DNA of 64,000 nt, from assembly GCA_964036045.1 (NCBI GenBank), contig OZ038382.1, positions 80,947,918 to 81,011,917 on the forward strand, read 5' to 3'. The translations under genes and the position numbers were made by a program. The DNA is from Eutreptiella sp. 'Long Island Sound 2002' (lineage: Eukaryota > Euglenozoa > Euglenophyceae > Eutreptiales > Eutreptiaceae). Every line of letters begins with the position of its first letter. Position 1 is the first letter of the stretch. Below the pieces are notes generated by a model, which worked only from the letters and a program-made list of their open reading frames with translations, ran no database searches and was not told the origin of the DNA. This document shows, in pieces, positions 45,841 to 57,164 of the stretch.

Positions 45841-46960
45841 CGTGGCGCCGTAAACGTGGGGCGCGCATGTGCAAAAAGTACCGTAAACACCATGGAGATT
45901 TCCATTAGAGACTACACCCCTCCTTGGATCCCTGTCTGACGGAGGTTGGCAGAGATGAACTGATTGGGAGGAACCTGCATAGTCCACTTACGAGGGCTTT
46001 CCACAGAAGCCCAATGGGACACACCAGTGAAGACCCCCAATGGGTGGCGGGGGGGGGGGGTCATTCTGTAGTGGGTACACATTTAGGGCGCCAGCGCTGG
46101 AAATGTTTACGGCGCTAGCGCCGTAAAATGAGAGCGGGTAAATTCCGACGATTATTGTGACAATGGGGTTTTTGTGGCAGTGCCCTTCACCAGCACCAGC
46201 CAGAAAATGCATCTAAACACAGACACATGTTAAAACTGCAAACTGCACAAACTGCCACATGCAAGGGCCATGAAAATATGGGGGTGATCTCAAAAGGTGT
46301 CCACACCAGCCTAATGGGATCCAACAGTTGAAACTATTAGGTTGTCTTGTCGGGGGTTGTCTGAAACGGGCTGTAAGAGCGAGGATTTCTTCCAGTGGGG
46401 AGCCCCCCAGTCTCATTGCAGTGCGCCACTTTCCGGAATCTCTTGTTTCCGACGATTATTGTGACAATGGGGTTTTTGTGGCACTGTCCGTCATCAGCAG
46501 CAATGACAAATGTGACCAGCATATCCTTGGGTGCACCCTGGCCCATGTGTGCTGCAATCATGTGTGTGCGGTCTCGTGTGTTTAGATGCATTTTCTGGCT
46601 GGTGCTGGTGAAGGGCACTGCCACAAAAATCCCATTGTCACAATACTCATCAGAAATTACCCCTCTCATTTTACAGCGCTAGCGCCGGAAATGTGTACCC
46701 ACTACAGAATGACCCCCCCCCCTGCCCATTGGGGGTCTTCACTGGTGTGTCCAGCTGTCATAGGTCATGACAGGGATCACACTTGGCACATATCTCTAGA
46801 GATATGGGAAGCAACAATGGAGTCTGCAGAGTCCCCCCCCTTCGTCCATCTCTGCTGTTCTCCTTCAGACAGAGAAAAATTTTTTGGTCATAGTATTGGT
46901 TTCCAATCAATAGGCAGGTGACTTTTTTTTACGGCGCCAGTGCCGTAAACATTTTTGCAG
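45841..46960. repeat. Inverted-repeat element in intron 4, TTTACGGCGC palindromes
   Basis: The left arm (about 45929-46230) and the reverse complement of the right arm (about 46560-46880) share CACACCAGTGAAGACCCCCA, TCATTCTGTAGTGGGTACAC, a GCGCTAGCGC palindrome, and TGCCCTTCACCAGCACCAGC. A third copy of part of the arm (TCCGACGATTATTGTGACAA) lies in the spacer near 46449. TTTACGGCGCTAGCGCCGTAAA-type palindromes occur at about 46107, 46930 and 47283. No frame inside; non-autonomous. Confidence 0.85.
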
Positions 46961-47767
46961 GGAGATGTGACATTGAGAGTTAAACTCTACACCAAACATT
47001 ACAAAAAATGGGAGCATTGACAGAGTGTTTGGGTCTCATTTGATCAATATTTCCCTCCCTGTAGTTGTCTAATTAGGGAGGTGTCTTTTGAATTTTCTGG
47101 AAAATGCAACTCATGGCAAACTGTCTTTTTGTGGGTCTGCTTTACACATTCCCCTAGGGTTGCCAATCACCCGTCATGGCATGTCTAAACCAGGTCCAGT
47201 ACTAGTTTAAATGTTGCTGGAACTGCGTTTTTCACATACAACTCGGTGTAGAGAAAATGCAAATTTTGACCGAGATTCGTCAGTGTTTACGGCGCTGGCG
47301 CCGTAAAATTGCCAACGGTCATACATTTGCGATCCAGGGGGTTAGAGCCCTGCCTGTGCATTTTTTTACGGCGGACTAGGTTAGGGGGTTTATCGCTGTA
47401 CATGTGCGCGTAGTGCACCCCAAGTTGGGAGTTCCAAGAGTGGCAAAATTTCCCCGGCGAAATAACCCCCGTACACTTCCCACCTCCTAAAGCAGGCCTT
47501 CCGTAAGTGAAACACCCCCTTTTGGGGGGTTGGAGTTTTGTGGAACCCGCCAGCCTTTGGGCAGGCTGATGTCGGGCAACATAGCAAGTGGGCCGCATTG
47601 TGCATCGGGCTGTTTTTTTCTGTTGCTCTTGTGCCGAAAAGGATTGGTGGGCAGACCTTCTGGTGTGCCACTAGTGCCTTGTATCCGAAAATGGTGGAGC
47701 GGCGGGGGGAGGGGTCGGGGGCTGAGTGCCAGGGCACCCATGCCCTACCTCTGCCATCTCCCTCCAG

Positions 47768-47959
47768 GTGCAATTGATCCGGCAGTACAAAACGCGGCCC
47801 AACAACGATTTCACTCTAGGCGAATTCATTACAATGGTGCAGACCATGAACAAGCAGATCCAGACCCGCTTCCGCGAAAACGTCTTGGGCATCAGCCCCC
47901 TCCAGGCCAGCTGCCCCCTCAACCGGCCCCAGGCCAACATGCAGCCATTCCTGATGCAG
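47768..47959 (+). CDS. EF-hand gene exon 5 (degenerate EF6)
   Basis: Acceptor TCCCTCCAG at 47767. 64 codons, phase 0 both ends. RPNNDFTLGEFITMVQTMN keeps the second half of an EF loop (D, T, E) and the following helix but lacks the first Asp, so calcium binding is doubtful. Pairs with EF5. Donor GTCACC follows at 47960. Confidence 0.65.
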
Positions 47960-48410
47960 GTCACCAGCAGCCCACACCAGCACCTGACTACTCCCCCCTT
48001 CCCCCCTCTCCCCTGCCCCCCACCTCCCCTCCAAAGGGCTGTGCTAGCGGCCCCTCACAGGCTCCGATGGGAGGTCATGAGGGGCCAGACACATGCTGCC
48101 GCCGGCAGGGGAGGGACGCCCAGGGGCGAAGCAGGCGCCTGTGAGCCGAGGGATGACTGCGCCACTCTCATCCATCAAAAGCTGTCTGTCGACAAACAAT
48201 GCAGACAATGTCCTCCTGAACACCCGCACCAGTGCATACCCCCGGGAGTACCAACCGGCACACTGCCCTCCTCCCCCAGCCAACAAAGCTTTTGCTGTTT
48301 GTTTTGGGGCGATGCCCACTGTAATAATATTGGAATGCAGTTCGGAAAGTTCTGAGACGACATATTGGACTAATGGCTGAAAGTGCCTTTCGATCAGAAC
48401 CGACCATTAC

Positions 48411-48429
48411 TCTCTCTCTCTCTCTCTCT
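48411..48429. repeat. (CT)n microsatellite
   Basis: A short CT run in intron 5. Confidence 0.95.
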
Positions 48430-48870
48430 AATACGTCTTGCACAAGCATGGAAGCTCCAGTGGAACCCCTAGTCTCACCAATGTCCCTGTAGTTTTGATT
48501 TATCTGTGGGACCACGGCACATGAACAGAGATGCCCACTATCAGTTTTACAACAGCTTGTCAAGTGGCATCAGCAGTGCATTGGTCTATGAACACAGAAC
48601 ACAAATGCAAAGCGCCACCGCTGCAAAAGTCTCAAGTTGCTCATTCATGATTCATGGGGGCCACTTAATATTTTTCGGGGTTCCAAAAGGTCTGCCAGGG
48701 GCCTCCATGGTCTCGTGGCCGCTGCACACTGGCACATCCATCCCTCTTCACCCACCACTTGGCGCCCCAAAGGCCTCCTCCTGGCTGTCTGGCTGGCCAC
48801 CTCTGTCTCCCGTGTCCCATTCCATGTCCACCAAACTTCTGCAATCTCCCCGGCCCACATCCACATCCCC

Positions 48871-49035
48871 TCAGTGGGTATGACCGGCTCTGTGCAGATT
48901 GCATAGGCCCTCAGTGGGTACGGCCGGCCCTATGCAGAGTGCACCAACCCTCGGTGGATATGATTGACCCCTTGCAAGGCGCACAGGGCCTCAGGAGATA
49001 TGATCGGCCCTAGACCAGGTGCGCAGGGGCCCCAA
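48871..49035. repeat. 40-bp minisatellite in intron 5
   Basis: TCAGTGGGTA or close variants at 48871, 48911, 48951 and 48991: four units of 40 bp plus a decayed fifth. Confidence 0.9.
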
Positions 49036-49579
49036 GGGATGTGACCATGTCAACTGGTTTGGTTGGCGCCAGGGCTGACATGGTAAGTGCACTCTACGGG
49101 ACACAGCCAAAATCAGAAGTCAGGTGTGCCCCGGCAGATTACTGTGGACGAGTACGGGGTGCTGACTGCAGGCAAAAGACGCCCCTGAGTGTTGCAAGCA
49201 TAACGCCCTTCGGGTAGTACCGTGTGGGCCTCAGGTCAGGTTCCAGCCACAAATGCTTCAGCAACTCCCCGGGGGGTATATCAAGGGTGTCCGGGGTGGA
49301 TAACACCCCATTTGTTAGCCTGGGGGGATGGACTGGGTTCAAGTGGAGACTATGGGGAGAGAGGCTCCACCAGTATGCCTAGACGGGGAAGGCCTTCAGG
49401 GTCACCACAACGGCAAGTACCATTCTGCTGGTGTCCCGCGTGGGGCACTATCGGGCTTTCGTGTGGCAGTGATATTTGGTTGCATCTCCTCCTCCTCCCT
49501 CTCCCCCTCCCCCTTTTTCCCTCCTGATCTCCTACTGTAGTATCTGCTCGCTGGTTGCTTGTCTTCGTGAGTCTTATGC

Positions 49580-49593
49580 TGTGTGTGTGTGTT

Positions 49594-49627
<34 letters not shown>
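49580..49627. repeat. (GT)n with TTT interruptions
   Basis: A GT run broken twice by GTTT, in intron 5. Confidence 0.95.
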
Positions 49628-49962
49628 TGAAGCGCGCATAGCCTCCATGCAACATGTCTCCCATGTCTCCCACCATTGTTGCCCTGGCAAGAAGTCCTAA
49701 CATTCAGTGCTCTGCGCCTTGCCAGTATGTGTAGTGTTGCATCGTGTGCGTGTGTGTATTGTGAAAATGCATTGCTCTGGCGAAATCTGGAGTAGGGGAA
49801 GGATCCTAGTGTACCCTTTGCTTTTCCCGCAGCTGCAAATATGAGGAGGTGTCCCGATCCCCCCTCCCCCTCCCCCTTTCAACTCATAGCAGGTCCCACC
49901 CTCCGCTGCTCCCCATTTTTCCATTCAAGCTCAACTCCAGCAAGTTCTGACATTTTGCTTAG

Positions 49963-50244
49963 GATCAAGTGCGGCAGCGGCAGCTCATCCAGCACTTGGT
50001 GTTCCAAGCAATCCGCGCGGACGTGCCTTTAGATGCGGCGCACGGTATGTTCTGTACCATGGGCAAGTCCGGGGATGAGAAAATGACCTTGGCCGGCCTG
50101 GCAGATGGCCTCCTCTGTATTGGGGTACCAGTGTCCGAGGCGGAGCTGGAGGAGTTGCTGCGGGCGGCTGACACGAGTGGTGACCGGCAGATTGACATTG
50201 GTGAGTTCCGGAACCTCGTCAGCAATTTTAATCACTTCTTACAG
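49963..50244 (+). CDS. EF-hand gene exon 6 (EF7 degenerate, EF8)
   Basis: Acceptor TTTGCTTAG at 49962. 94 codons, phase 0 at both ends. The helix QLIQHLVFQAIRA precedes GKSGDEKMTLAG, an EF loop without the terminal Glu (EF7). Next comes loop DTSGDRQIDIGE (EF8, canonical) and the helix FRNLVSNFNHFLQ. Donor GTGTCG follows. Pattern of one weak and one strong EF-hand, as in the EF5/EF6 pair but reversed. Confidence 0.75.
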
Positions 50245-51660
50245 GTGTCGATGACTTGCGATTCATTGCTGGCGGGATGTTGTCGAATGTGTATGCTTGG
50301 AGATTGTAGGTCATACACCTTACAAATGATCACCACAACGCAAACTGTATTGATCATTTGAGGTACATTTGTCACAGGGGAAGAAAATGTTACCACCTGC
50401 AACTTCGTCACCCATTTTCAAGCCACTATGAGCCCGTAGGGTGCCCTCTTACATGGGCTCTGCGTTTATGTGGGATTTTATACGGACTTTCACATGGGCT
50501 TTTATATGGGGAGCCCCTTGGGCCCCCTCCCCCGCGCAAAAAAAAACAAGTGCGCGAAACCGAAACTGGTAAGTGGCGGATTTACTCCGCATGTATGGTT
50601 TCCCCCCCAAAGCACGTCCTCGCCCCTAGACCATGGCAGTAGCGACTAGGTACTGAAGTGCAGCTCTGTGTGGGGTTTCGGGTATTGACACTCAGGCTCC
50701 CACACAATGGACCAGGCAGCACTGCCCATGAACAGTAGTGCCTCGCTGCCATTGCTCAAAAGGCAAAATGCTTGGCGCTGCGCACTACTAATGTGTGACA
50801 CTTGGTGAAACGGAACCGGGCATCCTCGTGTTACATTTCCTACACCAGCGGAGGAGAGATCCTTTCAAATCTCGGAAAAGAGTTCATGTTGCTGGGAGGG
50901 GTGTAGTTGTTGGGGGCGAGTTGTAGATGTTGTCAGGAGGGGGGTTGCACCAGGGGGGCGGTGGAAAAAAATCGCAGAAATTTTTTCCATACCCCTCCCC
51001 CCCGCCCGCAAAAAAAGGTACCCCACTTATTAAGAATTTTTTTTCGCAAGCAGAACCTTTTCTGCGCAAGTGACCTGAATTTACATGTGAACCTCACTAT
51101 GCTGCATTGTACACAATTTGCACTTCAACTCCACTTCAGTTAAAAGTAGTTTCTTGTGCATTTGCAGGTTTGCCGTTCCCGGGGCAAGAGGAAGAGGGAT
51201 ATTAGCGAAGTAGTGCAAGGAGAGGGAGATAGAAAGGGCGAGAGGAATAAGGTCAACGCAAGAATCGTAATGTAGGAAATTTAAGTAAAGAGTGCCGTAA
51301 TCTTCATTTATTCATTTTTATTACTCCCTCTTCTCACAGACTATTTATGTTTGTCGGCAATCAACATCGCATGGGGTCAACGGTATGCCCACAGGTGGAC
51401 ATGTCCCTAAGGAGAGCGGTTTTCAGTTTTGGCCGCCCCGGACACCCAGCCATATGAGTTATATTGCAAGCGCAAGAAGCATGCGCAGGCATTGCCCCCG
51501 CAAAGGAACGTCAATCTTCACTGATGTGGTTTTGCAGCTAGCCGTCCCAAGGGTCACATCCATCGCGGTAGGAATCCTCAACCGCATCTCAACCATTTAA
51601 TGACCCTAGTAGCCCACGCACTGGTGCCTTTGTTGAGCGCTTGATTGAAATCCCGGTGTC
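50245..51660. other. Intron DNA, nothing recognised
   Basis: First part of the long interval between exons 6 and 7. A C/G-rich stretch near 50960-51010; no gene or repeat family identified. Confidence 0.35.
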
Positions 51661-52678
51661 GTGTACTGTTCCAAGTGTATGGGTGTTTTGCCATGGGTTG
51701 TATCAATTGCCCTTGTTCTTCGTGGGTGCTATCCACTGATGCGCCACACCCACGAGAAAGTCCACTGGTTTTTTGTTGATGGGGTTGGTTGTTTCTTCCG
51801 TGACCCTCCATGTACCCGTGAGGCGCAATTTGATGACAATGGCAACCTGCTTCCTTGCATCCCATGCGAAGCACTCCCACGGGACATCACAGTGTGCAAA
51901 TGGATGCGTGAGGAACGCACTGTTGATTCCGGCACTATGAATTGGAAGTTTGGTTTCTTGAAGCTAGCCGGAGACTGTGCTTAGAAGCGAGCAGTAGTCG
52001 GGGGACTGCAACGCGTGAGTGATGTATGTCAAGCTCTAGTGCACAAGTGCAATCTGGCCAAGGCTCTTTGTTTTTATTAGCCTAGACAAGCGGCCATTAG
52101 CTTCTCTGAGGGCATCCCGTCTTACTGCCGCTGGAAAAAGTGCGGCAACCATGTTGGAGGACATGGCAAACGCTATTCAAGGGAAAATGCATAGCGACGA
52201 TGACCGTGATTTCGTGTGACTTGTTGCAATTGGTATCGGTGGCAGCCGGATGTTGTGTGCTCTCAATCGGGAAGGACACTTGCCCTCCAAGGATGTGGCT
52301 AGAGGCTCGTGCCGTTTGGACCCACCCCAGTGTCTAAACTAGCCACCTGCGCCCGATTGTAATGCACCACGCTTACCCTCTAGGGACCACAGCTTGCTGT
52401 GGGATGTGTTGACAAATGAGATCTTGGATGCAATGGTTGGCGTTACTCTCAGTATGAATGCCTTTGGTGTATGCACCTCATGCTGTGAGGCTCTCTTTCT
52501 GCTTCGGTTTGATGCGCAAATTGATTATTTCGCTAAGCAATTTGCGACCAAAGACCATGTTCACTTGGGCGAGTACGGGATTGTCATGTGCATCGCGGCT
52601 TACAACTTCGACCACCACCACGACATCACCATATGGCAAGTTGTCTTTGTGTACCAATGGGACTTGGTTGGAGGCTGA
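51661..52678 (+). CDS. Two unidentified open frames
   Basis: 51661-51984 (108 codons, Cys-rich, with WFFVDGVGCFFRDPP) and 52394-52678 (95 codons, with EYGIVMCIAAYNFDHHHD) have protein-like composition and lie in different frames. They may be exons or relics of a mobile gene inside the long EF-hand intron. No family recognised. Confidence 0.25.
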
Positions 52679-53027
52679 ATTTAGTGTGGTGACGGGTTTG
52701 GCTTCGTGTGCGCGAGGGACATGGTCAAGGAGAAAATGCACTGGGCCCGGGGTTCGCTTTGTGTGTGCCTGTTTTGCGGGCATACTGATCGTGCATGCCG
52801 CCTCCATATGCAAGAAGCTAAAATTGATGGCGCACGATGACTACCTGCCCCAGTATCATGTGCCCATCATCTAGTATTGCAGCCTTGCCAAAGCAAGTTG
52901 TGCGTAGTGAGCCCATCCAATGTGTCGTCGGGTGTGGTCTTTGGGAATCCATGTACAGTATGCTTGTTCACCTATTGGTAGATGACACAAACAAGGATTT
53001 TTCCTTCACAGAGTAGCACGGGGCGCT

Positions 53028-53658
53028 TTGGGGGTTTCCGAGGAGGAGAAGGCCATCTTGGATCAAGGAATAATTGCTTGGCAGAAGGATTTAGCCGCAC
53101 GGAAGAAGGAACACGAGAAGAAGCACATGAAGGGGAAACAACATAAATTGAAAGTTGAAACCAAACTACAAAAGGAAATCCTCGCTAATGCGGATAAGGT
53201 GGAGGAGGAAGGAGCAACCGCAAAGGCGCGAAGGGTAGGAGACAAGGCAGCGACAGCGGTTATGAAGTAACAGGAGCGGCATGATGTTCAACATAACCCG
53301 GACGAGGACGGGGAAGACAACACTAGTTAGAGTAGCAGCAACGCCTGCGGCAATAGCGGCAGCAGCAATAGCAACTTTGGTAGTAAAGCCAACGAATAGA
53401 GCACTGCTATAGACCAAAAGAAGAAGAAGAAGAAGAAGAAGAAAAGTGACATGAAGAAGAAGACGAAAACCAAACCTTTAGTAGCAAAGTAGCCGGCCAC
53501 GGCCAACACAAGGCAAAAGCGACCCGCAGCTTCCCAGGATGGGAGGCCCAAAAGGTAGTAAGCACCCGCCGGGGATAGCGGGCAACAAGCTGCAGTAAGC
53601 GGCAATGGGGTGACCTCGTAGTGCCACTCGAAACGCGAACAACTCGAAACTGCTTGAC
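53028..53658 (+). CDS. Lys-rich coiled-coil-like frame, continues past several TAA/TAG codons
   Basis: 53028-53270 encodes a Lys/Glu-rich helix (EKKHMKGKQHKLKVETKLQK). After TAA 53268 the same frame goes on with hydrophilic, Asp/Ser- then Lys-rich sequence to TGA near 53656, broken only by TAA or TAG (five TAG and one further TAA). It could be a decayed low-complexity tail like that of B3 or plain AAG-repeat DNA. No start is certain. Confidence 0.25.
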
Positions 53659-54299
53659 AGGACGGGGCACCCCGTCTGGCGGGCGAAACAATGACAAGCC
53701 ATTTAACTTAAGCCACGCAAACTACCCACCCTTTCGGACCCTCTTATGAGCACTTTCTAACATATTGGTGGTGTCTTTTTTGTACAGATGCTTTTGGGTT
53801 ATTGTCTCTACCTTAACATATGGCACATAAAAATATATTTTTTTTTGCGTGTTCTATGTGTGCAAAACTGCATACTCAAATTTAGGGTCTCTATTTGGCA
53901 TTTTAACTAATTTTGGACGAATTTTCTGTCACGTTAGGGTGAATAGCAGAAATCGTATGCATATTTTAAGCATTTAATTAAGCTGGACGAAATTCAGGCC
54001 AAACCTTCCCCTCCTCCTCAAAGCAGCGGTATTGGACGGAATTGGCTGCCAGCTTCACACACCCCGTTGTGCTACCTTTGCTATGCCTGCTTGAGTTATG
54101 TTCTGACTGGTACTACAAATATTTGTGGCTCACGCCTTCCGACGGATTGACATTTCACTTCTTCAAACAGCCGCGGCGGGTGCACGGGCCCGGGACCCAA
54201 AGGCTGTGATTCGATTGCCACCGAACAAAAGGCAGGACCTTGCCCCTGTTGGAGTTGGCACTTGAGTTGTGACACAATAAAAAGACTCGGCGTACTGTT

Positions 54300-55376
54300 G
54301 TGGACTTGCATGCTACTGGGGATTGTGTGCGTCCACCAAGATGGCTGATTCTGCTGTGGAAGCAGCTGTTCTCACTGCATAACATTGTACGGGTGCGGAC
54401 GTATCCGCAAGTTGAGAGGGCAACTGGGGCTTCCTATCGGGGCACTATGACTCCGGTCATCAGACGCAAGCTGGCCATGGTAGGGGAATGCAGCAGCAAT
54501 GCACCCACAATTTTAGAGGTCGCTATTGCTCAAGCTGCACATCTATGGAGGTCATTTGAGAGACAGCAAATTACACTGTTGTACGACAACTGCCGTCGCT
54601 ACATTAGTGGGGTGGAACCCCACAACCCCTATAAGAGCTTGAATGTGAATGCAGTTGCTGTGTGCTGCACACTACTGAGCTGCCACAATACCTAGGTTTG
54701 CCTAGTTTCCATGTTGTTGCACAAGACGTTCCTCGGGTTGTTGCCTATCTTGTCCGCTGTGGTGGGTTGCTGCTACAACGGAGTAAAGTACCAGATGGGC
54801 CTATTCCGAGGACGTGGGTTCATGCACCTCTTGACTTGGCTCGTATTGTAGCAGTGTCCCTCAGCCGGAGGCCTTTTTTGTCATCGGAATTGAACTGTGG
54901 TAGTCGTGTTGAGTTACTTGAATTTGTCAGGGTGCTAGAATGCTTACAGCTAAAGATAAGACTGACTGTGCCCTTTCTGATTGACACCAAGATTTTTTAT
55001 GCAATGTTGAAGATGTCGTATGGGGCTAGCTACGCCCCAAGGCGCGTGAACCAGATTCTCTTGGGACACCCACTAATATATGGATGGTGGCACCCACACA
55101 AGTACTCTGTTGAAATGACCTACAAAGCATTTGTACCAATTGTTACCTTTCTTGAGCAAGGTTGGGAGCCGAAGCTCAGGGTTGTGGTGCCCTTGAAAGT
55201 AAAGGTGCGTCACATGGAGAAAACATTTTTATTGGGCTGCTCCTTGCCACTGCTACCAAGACCGCTCGGTTGGATAGTACCACACAGGTACTCTTGGACA
55301 ATTATAGGAGGCTGTCTGATGTCTGTTTTATTCCTACTGTTTGGCACTGCTTGCACTAGGTGTTCCCGTTCTTGAA
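54300..55376 (+). pseudogene. Family A copy A4: DDE-like transposase relic, 3' truncated
   Basis: Frame 3 from 54300: an N-terminal region, SSNAPTILEVAIAQAA, and LLYDNCRRYI (first Asp-Asn). At about 54655 a 2-bp excess in a GTGTG run shifts to frame 2: VLHTTELPQYLGLPSF in the position of A1 HTTPLPHFLGHPSL. Then APLDLARIV, FLIDTKIFYAMLKMSYGAS (second Asp), LIYGWWHPHKY and HMEKTFLLG. It ends near 55376 without the EExCEALL region. More divergent from A1 and A2 than they are from each other by eye. Lies about 1.8 kb upstream of B4. Confidence 0.6.
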
Positions 55377-55487
55377 TGTAATTGGAATGGGCAGTCAGCC
55401 CAATCCACCACTGCTGCAAAAGAATGTCTTGCAAGGAGTGCCGTTCTGATGATGCATATAATACCATATGACAACTGGCTGACTACT

Positions 55488-55790
55488 ATTTTTTTTTGAA
55501 ATATATCGCAGTTTTGATTTCACCCTCAGGATTTTGCGAGCTGCTTGTACACTAGACAAAATCAATCGCTGACCTTGGAACCCAGCAAGACACCGGAATC
55601 GATGGAGCGTCTTCTTGTTGATCATCTCAGTTTTCTTTTTTTTTCTTTTTAGATAAATCACAGTTTTGATGTCACCCTCAGGATTTTCCGAGCCGCTTGT
55701 ACACCAAACAAAATCAATCAGAGACCCTGAAACCCAACAAGGCACGTGAATTGATAGAGCGTCTTTTTGTTGATCAGCTCAGTTTTCGTA
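55488..55790. repeat. 152-bp tandem duplication
   Basis: CAGTTTTGATTTCACCCTCAGG near 55509 recurs near 55661 with GTCACCCTCAGG, and the following 130 bp are repeated to GATCAGCTCAGTTTT. Two copies. Confidence 0.9.
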
Positions 55791-57164
55791 CATGTTTCGG
55801 TCAACCAGGCCCCCATCAGCGGAGGCCGTAAACACAAAAATGGATGAAAACTGTATTATTTGCACATCAAGAAACAACGAAAAGCGGCAGAAATCTCACC
55901 GCAGAGAATTAACAAATTCGTCACGGTCACTCTGCGATGTGCGCGCGATGTGCCGCGGCTTTGCGCATCTGTGTGAAATGTTTTCCCAGACTTGGGGAAG
56001 GAATCAAAACAGCAAACAATTTGGTATTATGTACAAAAGGTAATTTGTTCAGTAACTGACTTACCACTTGACTCCAAGCAAGATTAACAGAACAATGAAA
56101 TGTGCACTTTTTTTTGGACCCAACCCACCCACCTCGTCGTCTGATTTGTGATTCTGTGCTTTCAGGTAAGCAAACTTGGGTTTTGCTTCCCACGGCAGTG
56201 AAAAATCAGACACCACATGTTGCGGGTAACCCAACCTCCTGATAGCTCCTTGAAGCCTCCGGATGCACATAGTATAAAATACCTTGTGGCTGCAGAGCCT
56301 AAGGTATCTGATACTCTCTCCCCTGGGCCAGCCAGTTCTGACATGCCTTGGGGTGTAGCCGCAGGACTCAGTCTTTTTCCAGTAGACAGATGTCTGTATT
56401 GGAGCCAAACTGATAATCCGAAGACCCAAGAAAGGAATATGTCTTTGTTGACTAACCACCTCAAAGGTAAATTTTGAATTCCGGGGATAGATGGCACACA
56501 ATCGGCTTTTCAGTTCACCAAACTGTTAAGTCCTATGAGGGATAATGCCATCGTCTGCTGAGTGATATGCTCTTGTCCAACCCTGCAGTACCGCACCACT
56601 ACTAGAACATTAACACATCAGGTGTCAATGCCCCAAAACCTGCAGCCAAGCCAGCCGGCCGTGCGCAGCCTACACCCGGGCCCCCCCCCCCCCAGCCCCC
56701 CCTCAACCCCTAGCCCCCCCTCCCCCCAATAGCATGCTGCTGCACCAGTGGTGGATGATTTCAGTTTGCGGAGAGTGCCACTGAGGGGCCTGAAGAGGTT
56801 CACAGTGACTCGTCCCTTGAGATGCAGAATGAAAATTTGGAGGGGGACACAATACACAATGTTGGGATTAATTTGATTGTGTTATTTGCTGTTATTGTTA
56901 TAAGTTTCATCCAGCTGTCTAAATTCATGAATTGATTGTCTTATTTACACTTATTGGTCAAAATTCGACTAAATTTCGTCGAGACCCCTCTTGCTTGTAA
57001 ATTTCTTACTCTGCGGTACCGTCCCATGACTGTTGCACATGTGGTACCGTTCCCCAATTCATTTTATGTCTAGCGCACCATTTTCTGTTGATTCTATTGT
57101 ATACGGAGTGCAATTTGATGTACTTTACAGGGCCCCTGTGCTTATTTTTCCTTTTCCAAGCAAT
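55791..57164. other. Non-coding, nothing recognised
   Basis: Frames here (for example 56217-56477) show no motif. A C-run block at about 56680-56730. AT-rich near 56870-56960. Confidence 0.35.

Noticed and set aside
47530-48355. Single 205- to 209-codon genes spanning exon 5
   Set aside because: Open frames extend into Pro-rich low-complexity intron sequence. Only 47768-47959 matches the EF-hand layout and has good splice borders in phase.
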